Source: RPQJ01 sp044226195 | GTDB taxonomy: Bacteria > Pseudomonadota > Gammaproteobacteria > Steroidobacterales > Steroidobacteraceae | Length of the DNA stretch: 64,000 nucleotides | Direction: 5' to 3' | NCBI GenBank assembly: GCA_044226195.1 | Contig: JBGAHO010000013.1 | Coordinates: forward strand, 20,106 to 84,105 | In this document: piece by piece, positions 35,250-42,366 of the stretch | How the letters are laid out: every line of letters begins with the position of its first letter | Position numbering within the stretch: position 1 is the stretch's first letter | Program-made: the position numbers and the translations under genes | Notes under the pieces: model-generated | The model's input: only the letters and a program-made list of their open reading frames with translations | What the model was told of the DNA's origin: nothing | Database searches by the model: none

Positions 35250-36845
35250 CTAGGCAGCCTCGGCCGGCGACCTGGCCGCAGCCTTGCGCGATGCCCGCGT
35301 GCCCTTCGCGCCCTTGGCCTTCGCCTTGGCCTTCGGCTTGCGGGCCCGACGGGCGGGTGCCGCGAGTCGCGCCGTTTCCGGCACCACGATCTCCGCCGCC
35401 GCGCGCTTCATCTCCTCGAAGGCCTCGGTCATGCACTCGGCGAAGAACGCCGGGTCGGGCAGCATCTCGCGACAGGAGATCGCGCAGATGCGCATCACGC
35501 CGGCGTAGCTGAAGCCGGTGACGTTGAGGCCCATGCCGTCGACCGCGATGCTGATCGGCACGTACTTCACCAGCTGGGCGCCGGCCATGTAGAGCGGCAC
35601 GTCGGGTCCGCGCACGTTCGAGACGATCAGCCCGACGCCGGGCAACTTCACGTTGCGCAGCAGCGTGTGCGAGACCACGTTCGGCAGGTTTTCGAGCAGG
35701 TCGCGCGCGAGTTCCTTGCCGAGCGCACCCGTGACTTCCTTCGAGGTGATGGCGCCTTCATGGATGCGCCGCAGCCGGTCGATCGGATCGGCGATGTCCG
35801 TGTGCACGGTCATGGCCGTGAAGCCGACCTGGTTGCCGCGATCGCCGCCCTTGTCGGCGCCGCGCAGCGTCATCGGCACCATCGCGACCATGCTGGCGTC
35901 GGGCAGCTCCTGCTTCGCGCCGAGGTAGCGGCGCAGCGCACCGCCGACGACCGCGAGGAACAGGTCGTTCACCGTGACGTCGCCGACCTGCTCGCGGATG
36001 GTCTTGAAGTCCGCAAGGGGCAGTTCGACCGCCTCGAACACGCGGTGCGACGAGACGTCGCCACTGAAGCGCGTGCTCGGCGGCAGGATCGACAGCAGCG
36101 GGCTCATGTCGCCCGACAGCAGCGCCTTCACGGTCTGCACGGCGGCCTCGCGGTTGGCCGAGAGCTGGCCGAACTTGCCGGCCCCGAGCGCGGCGACCTT
36201 GCGCGCGGTCTCGAGCGAGAATTTCGCGAGCGACGGCACCTTCTCGACGTTGTGCAGCAGTGCGCGCGAGTACAGCTCGACGCCGGTCGGGGTGCGGTCG
36301 GCCTTGAAGCGCGGCTCGACCTCGTCGTCCCCCAGGTTGAGCGGCTCGGGCGAGAGCGAGTGCAGCGCCTTCATCATCTCCGTGCCGGACTCGCCGTCGA
36401 CGATCGAGTGATGGATCTTGAAGTAGAGCGCGAAGCTGCCGGGCGGCAGGCCCGGCACGCGGTTGAGGCCCTCGATCACGTAGGCCTCCCACAGCGGCTT
36501 GCTGCGATCGAGCGGCCGCGAGTGCAGGCGCGCGACCTGGATGCAGAGCTGGCGCCAGTCGCCCGGGTGCGGCACCGCGATGTGGCGCACGTGGAACTCG
36601 ACGTCGATGGAATCGTCCTCGATCCAGTAGGGACGGTCGAGCGACAGCGGGATCTGCACCAGTCGGCGGCGGAAGTGCGGGAACTCGGCGATGCGCGCCG
36701 TGAAGAAGCGCAGCACGTCCTTGAAGCGCACGCCGCCCCCCGGGGCCGTCGACGGGTCGTAGATCGCGAGCGACGCGACGTGCATGTGGTTATTGCCCTG
36801 CTCGAACTGCAGGAACATGGCGTCGGTGCCGGACAGCTGTTTCAT
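35250..36845 (-). CDS. Wax ester synthase/diacylglycerol acyltransferase (WS/DGAT)
   Basis: Bifunctional acyltransferase that makes wax esters or triacylglycerol from acyl-CoA, 531 residues. Start MKQLSGTDAMFLQFEQGNNH is the family N-terminus; the catalytic HHxxxDG motif reads HHSIVDG at 145-151; SNVRGPDVPLYMAGA is the second conserved block. After about residue 490 there is a Lys/Ala-rich tail (ARKPKAKAKAKGAKGTRASR) that is unusual and may bind polyanion or storage granules. Start at 36843-36845; divergent from the S10 peptidase. Confidence 0.95.
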   Translation of the reverse strand: MKQLSGTDAMFLQFEQGNNHMHVASLAIYDPSTAPGGGVRFKDVLRFFTARIAEFPHFRRRLVQIPLSLDRPYWIEDDSIDVEFHVRHIAVPHPGDWRQLCIQVARLHSRPLDRSKPLWEAYVIEGLNRVPGLPPGSFALYFKIHHSIVDGESGTEMMKALHSLSPEPLNLGDDEVEPRFKADRTPTGVELYSRALLHNVEKVPSLAKFSLETARKVAALGAGKFGQLSANREAAVQTVKALLSGDMSPLLSILPPSTRFSGDVSSHRVFEAVELPLADFKTIREQVGDVTVNDLFLAVVGGALRRYLGAKQELPDASMVAMVPMTLRGADKGGDRGNQVGFTAMTVHTDIADPIDRLRRIHEGAITSKEVTGALGKELARDLLENLPNVVSHTLLRNVKLPGVGLIVSNVRGPDVPLYMAGAQLVKYVPISIAVDGMGLNVTGFSYAGVMRICAISCREMLPDPAFFAECMTEAFEEMKRAAAEIVVPETARLAAPARRARKPKAKAKAKGAKGTRASRKAAARSPAEAA

Positions 36846-36949
36846 GCGGACTCCCCCGGGTTCCCTGGGCGGGTCAACGAGACTACTGCCCGTGCGCCGG
36901 GGCGTCCATCCCGGGCGACGGACCGCTCCGCCCGACCCGGCTCCCGACA

Positions 36950-36955
36950 TATACT
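36950..36955 (+). promoter_or_regulatory. Possible -10 element upstream of the S10 peptidase
   Basis: TATACT in the context CATATACTCCCGCC, 30 bases before the peptidase ATG. The dnaA upstream region has a very similar TATACACTCCCGCC. No good -35 hexamer is seen. Confidence 0.4.
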
Positions 36956-36985
36956 CCCGCCTTTTCCTGAGTCGGGGGATCACCC

Positions 36986-38533
36986 ATGAAGCCACGTATC
37001 GCCTGGTTGCTCGCCGCCCTGCTGCTGCCCGCCCTGCCGGCGTGGTCCGCCAGCGACGACGACGCCAAGAAGAAGCCGGACGCCGCCCAGGCCGGCGACA
37101 AGGAAAAGGACAAGGACGTGCCGGAGGGCAAGACCTGGGTCACCAGGCACGTGATCACGGTCGGCGGCGTCAAGATCGCCTACACGGCGACGGCCGGCAC
37201 GGTCCAGATGAAGAACGACAAGGACGAGCCCATCGCCCTGTTCGGCTACACGGCCTACACGCGCGACGGCGCGGACCCGCGCACGCGGCCGATCGTCTTT
37301 GCATACAACGGCGGCCCCGGCTCGGCGTCGGCGTGGCTGCACATGGGCATCCTCGGCCCGAAGCGCACCGTGCTGAAGGACCTGGAGTCGAACACCACCG
37401 GCCCGTTCCGCAGCGTCGACAACGAGTACACCATCCTCGACCGCGCCGACCTCGTGATGATCGACCCGGTCGGCACCGGCTATTCGCGCGTCATCGGCAA
37501 GGGTGACGGCAAGGACTTCTGGGGCGTCGACCAGGACATCGAGTCGGTCGCCAAGTTCATCGTGCGCTACCTGGGCGACAACAACCGCTGGTCGGCGCCG
37601 AAGTTCATCCTCGGCGAGAGCTACGGCGGCATGCGCACGGCGGGCGTCAGCTACGAGCTGCTCACCAAGCACGACGTCGCGCTGAACGGCATCGTGCTGG
37701 TGTCGCCGTACCTCGACTTCGGCTCGGGCAATGCAGGCCTCGGCCTCGACGTGCCCTACGTGAACTTCCTGTCCACCTTCGCGGCCACCGCCTGGTACCA
37801 CAACATGGTGCCGAACCGCCCGGCCGACCTGCAGGCCTTCCTGCGCGACGTCGAGCAGTTCGCGCAGACCGTCTATGCGCCCGCGCTGTTCAAGGGCGCC
37901 CGCCTGTCCGCCGAGGAACGCAAGACTGTGCTCGCCGGCCTCGCGCGTTACACGGGCCTGTCCGAGGATTACTGGGACAAGGCCAACCTGCGCATCGACG
38001 AAGGCCGCTTCCTGCAGGAGCTGATGCGCAGCCGCGGCCTCGTGGTCGGCCGCATCGACACGCGCTACACGGGCGGCACGCTCAACCCGCTCGGCGAGTC
38101 GATGTCCTACGACCCGTACAGCAGCTCGGTCGCGCCGGCCATCGTGGCGACGTTCAACGACTACTACCGCGGCGAGCTGAAGGTCGAGTCGGATCGTCCG
38201 TACGTGCTGTCCGGCCGCCTCTACCGCGACTGGGACCAGCAGCACGACGAGCCCGGCCGCGGCAAGGTGCCTTACGCCAACACCATCTCGGACCTCTCGC
38301 ACGCGATGACGCTGAACCCGAAGATGAAGGTGCTGGTGCAGTCGGGCTACTTCGACCTCGCCTGCCCGTACGGCACGGTGAACTACGCCATCGAGCACCT
38401 CGACGTGGCACCCGCCCTGCGCGGCAACGTCACGATCGAGCACTACGAGGCCGGGCACATGATGTACGTGCACCCGGCGTCGATGGTGAAGTTCAAGCAG
38501 GACCTCGCCGCCTTCGTCGACGCGAATAAATAG
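36986..38533 (+). CDS. Secreted S10-family serine carboxypeptidase
   Basis: Exported carboxypeptidase of 515 residues. Signal peptide MKPRIAWLLAALLLPALPAWSA, a Lys/Asp-rich linker, then the S10 alpha/beta-hydrolase domain with oxyanion motif AYNGGPGSAS, catalytic Ser212 in GESYGG, and likely Asp (GYFDLACPYG) and His (YEAGHMMYVH). The TAG stop is the first three bases of a half copy of the gene-end repeat. A second S10 gene ends the window and shares this layout. Confidence 0.93.
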   Translation: MKPRIAWLLAALLLPALPAWSASDDDAKKKPDAAQAGDKEKDKDVPEGKTWVTRHVITVGGVKIAYTATAGTVQMKNDKDEPIALFGYTAYTRDGADPRTRPIVFAYNGGPGSASAWLHMGILGPKRTVLKDLESNTTGPFRSVDNEYTILDRADLVMIDPVGTGYSRVIGKGDGKDFWGVDQDIESVAKFIVRYLGDNNRWSAPKFILGESYGGMRTAGVSYELLTKHDVALNGIVLVSPYLDFGSGNAGLGLDVPYVNFLSTFAATAWYHNMVPNRPADLQAFLRDVEQFAQTVYAPALFKGARLSAEERKTVLAGLARYTGLSEDYWDKANLRIDEGRFLQELMRSRGLVVGRIDTRYTGGTLNPLGESMSYDPYSSSVAPAIVATFNDYYRGELKVESDRPYVLSGRLYRDWDQQHDEPGRGKVPYANTISDLSHAMTLNPKMKVLVQSGYFDLACPYGTVNYAIEHLDVAPALRGNVTIEHYEAGHMMYVHPASMVKFKQDLAAFVDANK

Positions 38534-38552
38534 GGGACATTCCTCTTTTTCG
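38533..38552. repeat. Gene-end repeat, solitary half copy (copy 4)
   Basis: A single arm GGGGACATTCCTCTTTTTCG directly after the S10 peptidase TAG (38531-38533, last G shared). No complementary arm is present before the next gene at 38604. Confidence 0.85.
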
Positions 38553-38603
38553 TGCCTGCCCGCCGCGAAACCGGTCCGGCGGGTCAGGCCGAAGGGACGA
38601 GAC

Positions 38604-40106
38604 ATGCGGAAGCCTCTCGTCGCCTTCGGGCTCGGTCTCCTGGCCGGTTCGGTCCCGCTCGCCGAACCGGCCCCCGCCCTTCCGACCCCGACGCGCAGCA
38701 TTGCGGCCGCGGATCTGCGCTCCGACGCCGACCTGCTGCTGAAGGCCTACGGGGCCCTGCACCCGGGCCTGCATCGCTATCGCACGCCGGCGGAGATCGA
38801 CGCCGCCCATGCCTCGCTGATGCGCGAATTCCGCCGCGACCGCACGCTGGCGGACGCGTACCTGGCGATCTCGCGTTTCACGACGTACATCGAGTGCGGC
38901 CACACCTACGCCAATTTCTACAACCAGGGCGACGCGGTGCGCGATGCCCTGCTGCGCTCGCTCCGCGTGCCGTTCGAGTTCCGCTGGATCGATCGCCGCA
39001 TGATCGTGACGCGCAGCTTCGCCGAGGCGCCCGAACTGGGCCGTGGCGCCGAAGTGCTCTCCATCGACGGTCACGCCGCGAGCCGGATCCTCGACGGGTT
39101 GTTGCCTTACTCGCGCGCGGACGGCGCCAACACCGCCAAGCGCATCGCGAACCTGGAGGTCCAGGGGTTCGATCGCATCGAGGCTTTCGACGTGTTCTTC
39201 CCGCTCGTCTTTCCACGGCGGGCCGGGGCGCCGTTCGAGCTCGTCGTGCGGCCGGCGCCGGGCGCCGCGGCACGCAAGATCCAGGTACCTGCGATGGCCT
39301 ACGACGCGCGGCCGCAGCCTGGCGGGGATCCCGAGGGCGACGCCAACCCCTGGGAGTATCGCGACCTGCGCGCCGGGGTCGGCTACCTGCGCATGGGCAA
39401 CTGGGCGCTCTACGACTCGAAGTTCGACTGGCATTCGTACCTCGAGGGGGTCTTCGCGGACCTCGTGGCACGGCAGGTGCCGGACCTCGTCATCGACCTG
39501 CGCGGCAACGAAGGCGGCCTGAGCGTGGGCGACGAGTTGCTCTCGCACCTGACGGCGAGCGACCTGCCGGTCGAACCGGTCGTGCGCAAGACCCGGTATC
39601 GCAGGGTGCCCGAGGAGTTCCGCCCGGTCTTGAGCACCTGGGACCAGAGCTTCTACGACTGGGGCGATGCGGCCGTGGACCTCGGCGACGGCTTCTTTCG
39701 CCTGACGAAGTACGACGACGATCCGGCCGGTGCCGTCGTGCGGGCGAAGGCACCGAGGTATGCCGGACGCGTCTGGGTGCTGATCGGTGCGGTGAACAGT
39801 TCCGCGACCTTCGAGTTCGCCTCGGCGATCCGGCGCAATCGCCTAGGCACGCTCGTCGGCCAGCCGACGGGCGGCAACCAGCGCGGCATCACGGGCGGCG
39901 CGTTCTTCTTCATGACCCTGCCGAAGTCGGGCATCGAGGTGGACGTGCCGCTGATCGGGCAGTTCCCGGTGTCGTCGAAACCGTTGCCGGATGCAGGCCT
40001 CGAGCCCGACGTCTACGTGCAGCCAACGGTTCGCGACATCGCCGACGGCCGCGACGCCGAACTCGCCGCCGTCCTCACCCGCATCGAAAAAATACGGGGA
40101 AAATAG
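38604..40106 (+). CDS. Exported S41-family peptidase-like protein
   Basis: A 500-residue protein with an N-terminal signal (MRKPLVAFGLGLLAGSVPLA) and a C-terminal S41 (tail-specific protease) fold: VIDLRGNEGGLSVGDELLSH and VLIGAVNSSATFEFASAIRR, where the second Ser of NSS is the likely nucleophile, then TLVGQPTGGNQRG. A PDZ-like segment (GRGAEVLSIDGHAASRIL) precedes it. Close to secreted S41 proteins with a tricorn-like core. Same strand and 71 bases after the S10 gene. TAG stop (40104-40106) adjoins the repeat. Confidence 0.85.
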   Translation: MRKPLVAFGLGLLAGSVPLAEPAPALPTPTRSIAAADLRSDADLLLKAYGALHPGLHRYRTPAEIDAAHASLMREFRRDRTLADAYLAISRFTTYIECGHTYANFYNQGDAVRDALLRSLRVPFEFRWIDRRMIVTRSFAEAPELGRGAEVLSIDGHAASRILDGLLPYSRADGANTAKRIANLEVQGFDRIEAFDVFFPLVFPRRAGAPFELVVRPAPGAAARKIQVPAMAYDARPQPGGDPEGDANPWEYRDLRAGVGYLRMGNWALYDSKFDWHSYLEGVFADLVARQVPDLVIDLRGNEGGLSVGDELLSHLTASDLPVEPVVRKTRYRRVPEEFRPVLSTWDQSFYDWGDAAVDLGDGFFRLTKYDDDPAGAVVRAKAPRYAGRVWVLIGAVNSSATFEFASAIRRNRLGTLVGQPTGGNQRGITGGAFFFMTLPKSGIEVDVPLIGQFPVSSKPLPDAGLEPDVYVQPTVRDIADGRDAELAAVLTRIEKIRGK

Positions 40107-40159
40107 GGCACATTCCTCTTTTTCGGGGTCGCCCGGTAAAGAAAAGAGGAATGTCCCCC
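40106..40159. repeat. Gene-end inverted repeat, copy 5 (S41/SDR convergent)
   Basis: Arms GGGCACATTCCTCTTTTTC (40106-40124) and GAAAAGAGGAATGTCCCC (40141-40158) with a 16-base loop. The left edge completes the S41 TAG; the right edge lies 11 bases from the stop of the leftward SDR gene (TAA at 40170-40172). Likely acts as a bidirectional 3'-end hairpin. Confidence 0.92.
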
Positions 40160-40169
40160 ATTACCCCCA

Positions 40170-40922
40170 TTACAGGAACACGTCGCCGCCGTTCGGGCTG
40201 ATGCACTGTCCCTGGTAATGGCGGCCGTCCTCGCTCGCGAGGAACACGTAGCTCGGCACGATGTCGTCCACCTCTGCGAGGCGGCCGAGCGGGATCGACT
40301 GGCGGATCTGCTCGAGCAGGTCCGGCGGCACATCGGCCAGGATCGGCGTGCGCGTCGCCCCGGGCGCCACGCTGTTCACCGTCACGCCGCGGTCGCCGAC
40401 TTCGAGGGCGACCGTGCGCGTGAACGAGAGAATCGCGCCCTTCGCCGCGGTGTAGTGCGCGAAGCCCGGCGCGCCCTTGTACGCCAGCTGCGACGCGGTG
40501 TTGATGATGCGGCCCCAGCCGCGCTCGAGCATCGGCGGCAACAGCTCGCGCGTCATGAGGAACGTGCCGCGCAGGTGCACCGCGATCACACGGTCCCACT
40601 GCTCGACGGGGATGTCCTGCACCGGCGCCGCGGCCGCGATGCCGGCGTTGTTGACGAGGATGTCCACGTGCCCGAACTTGTCGAGCGCCACGGCGCACAT
40701 CCGCTTCGCGTCGGCCTCCTCCGCCACGTCCGCCTGCACCGCGATCGCGCGCCGCCCGAGCGCGATGATCGTCTCGCACACTTCGCGCGCATTGGCGGCC
40801 TGGTCCGCGACCGGGTAGTTCACGACGACGTCCGCGCCTTCGCGCGCGAACGCAATCGCCACGCCGCGACCGATGCCGGAACTGCTGCCCGTGACGAGGG
40901 CGATGCGCTGGGCGAGTTTCAT
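40170..40922 (-). CDS. Short-chain dehydrogenase/reductase (SDR), FabG-like
   Basis: Classical NAD(P)-dependent SDR of 250 residues: glycine motif TGSSSGIG (11-18), NNAG (91-94), catalytic Ser144, Tyr157 and Lys161 (YTAAK). The end GRHYQGQCISPNGGDVFL is typical of glucose-dehydrogenase/FabG-like members. Substrate unknown. It starts one base after the mnmE TGA, so it is probably co-translated with mnmE. Confidence 0.92.
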   Translation of the reverse strand: MKLAQRIALVTGSSSGIGRGVAIAFAREGADVVVNYPVADQAANAREVCETIIALGRRAIAVQADVAEEADAKRMCAVALDKFGHVDILVNNAGIAAAAPVQDIPVEQWDRVIAVHLRGTFLMTRELLPPMLERGWGRIINTASQLAYKGAPGFAHYTAAKGAILSFTRTVALEVGDRGVTVNSVAPGATRTPILADVPPDLLEQIRQSIPLGRLAEVDDIVPSYVFLASEDGRHYQGQCISPNGGDVFL

Positions 40923-40923
40923 G

Positions 40924-42276
40924 TCATTTCCCGATGCAGAAGCTGCCGAAGATCCGGCCGAGCAGCTCGTCGCTGCTGACCTGCCCCGTGATTTCGCCGA
41001 GGTTGCGCTGCGCCTCGAGCAACTCCTGCGCGACGAGCTCGCCCGCGTGCCGGTCTACCAACAGGCGGTGCGCCTCCTCCACGTGGGCCCGCGAGCGGCG
41101 CAGTGCCTCGAGATGTCGCGTGCGCGCCGTGAGAGCGCCCTCCGGCGACGGGTGAAAACCGATGCAGCCCTTCAGGTGCGCGCGCAGACCGTCCACGCCA
41201 CCGCCCGAGGATGCGCAGAGATAGACCCGCGTGGGCGTTCCCTCCTCCACGCGCGCGGGCTCGCCGCTCACGTCGATCTTGTTGTAGACGATGGTGCACG
41301 GCACGTCGGCCGGGAGTTGCGCCAGGTCGCCATCGATGCCGGCCAGCGCGACCGGATCCGCGGAATCGACGAGAAACAGCACGCGATCGGCGCGCGCGAT
41401 CTCCTGGCGTGCGCGACGGATGCCCTCGACCTCCACCTCATCGGCCGCTTCGCGCAGGCCCGCCGTGTCGATCACGTGCAGCGGCAGGCCGTCGATCTCG
41501 ATGCGTTCGCGCAGCACGTCGCGCGTCGTGCCGGGCACTGCCGTGACGATCGCGGCCTCGTAACCCGCGAGCCGGTTGAGCAGGCTCGACTTGCCCGCAT
41601 TGGGCCGGCCGGCGATCACCAGGCTCAGGCCGTCGCGCAGCAACGCGCCCTGGCGCGCGGTCTCCGCGAGCTCGGCGAATCGCCGCCGCAGGAACTCCAT
41701 GCGTTCGGTGAGGGCACGATCCTGCAGGAAGTCGATCTCCTCCTCGGGAAAGTCGATCGCGGCCTCGGTCCACATGCGCAGCTCGAGCACGCGCTCGGCC
41801 AGCTCGTGCACCTGCATGGAGAACTCGCCCTGCAGGGAGCGCACCGCCGCACGGGCCGCCTGGGCCGACCCGCTGTCGATGAGGTCGGCGATGGCTTCGG
41901 CCTGCGCGAGGTCGAGCTTCTCGTTGAGAAAGGCCCGTTGCGTGAATTCGCCGGGGCCGGCGGCGCGGGCGCCGAGCGCAAGCGCGCGGCGCAACAACTC
42001 GTTGAGCACGACCGGCCCGCCGTGGCCGTGCAGCTCCAGCACGTCCTCGCCGGTGTAGGAGCGCGGGCCTGGGAAAAAGAGTGCGAGCCCGGTGTCGATC
42101 GGCTGGTGGTCGGCCGCGAGGAAATCGCACAAGGTGGCGACGCGCGGCGCGGGCATCTCACCGATCAGTGCCGTGGCGATCCGCCGGCAGTCGGGCCCGG
42201 AGAGTCGCACCACGCCGATGCCCGCCCGGCCGGGGGCGGTGGCGATCGCGGCGATGGTGTCGGAGCTCGGGGACAT
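40924..42276 (-). CDS. mnmE: tRNA-modifying GTPase MnmE
   Basis: GTPase partner of MnmG. The 450-residue protein has the N-terminal formyl-THF domain (DTIAAIATAPGRAGIGVVRL), P-loop GRPNAGKS at 223-230, PGTTRD in the G2 region, and the essential C-terminal FCIGK at 446-450. Because conservation starts at residue 6, the start must be the ATG at 42274-42276, which lies inside an arm of the gene-end repeat. Downstream SDR follows by one base; mnmG is 6 kb away. Confidence 0.97.
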   Translation of the reverse strand: MSPSSDTIAAIATAPGRAGIGVVRLSGPDCRRIATALIGEMPAPRVATLCDFLAADHQPIDTGLALFFPGPRSYTGEDVLELHGHGGPVVLNELLRRALALGARAAGPGEFTQRAFLNEKLDLAQAEAIADLIDSGSAQAARAAVRSLQGEFSMQVHELAERVLELRMWTEAAIDFPEEEIDFLQDRALTERMEFLRRRFAELAETARQGALLRDGLSLVIAGRPNAGKSSLLNRLAGYEAAIVTAVPGTTRDVLRERIEIDGLPLHVIDTAGLREAADEVEVEGIRRARQEIARADRVLFLVDSADPVALAGIDGDLAQLPADVPCTIVYNKIDVSGEPARVEEGTPTRVYLCASSGGGVDGLRAHLKGCIGFHPSPEGALTARTRHLEALRRSRAHVEEAHRLLVDRHAGELVAQELLEAQRNLGEITGQVSSDELLGRIFGSFCIGK

Positions 42277-42364
42277 TCCTCGTTTCCCGTCGTGCGCGCC
42301 GAATGCCGGAAAGCCGCGTACCGACCTGCTGGATCCCCGGTCCCGGAAAAAGAGGAATGTCCCC
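42269..42364. repeat. Gene-end inverted repeat, copy 6 (yidC/mnmE)
   Basis: Arms GGGGACATTCCTCGTTTCC (42269-42287) and GGAAAAAGAGGAATGTCCCC (42345-42364) with a 57-base loop. On the minus strand yidC ends TAA and the element's own TAG (42364-42366) is the very next codon; the left arm carries the mnmE ATG. Same arrangement as copy 2. Confidence 0.93.
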
Positions 42365-42366
42365 TA

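Noticed and set aside
8451..42364. Reading the six inverted repeats as simple rho-independent terminators
   Set aside because: The T run is inside the stem rather than after it, two copies have loops of 34 and 57 bases and lie between co-transcribed genes, and one copy has only one arm.
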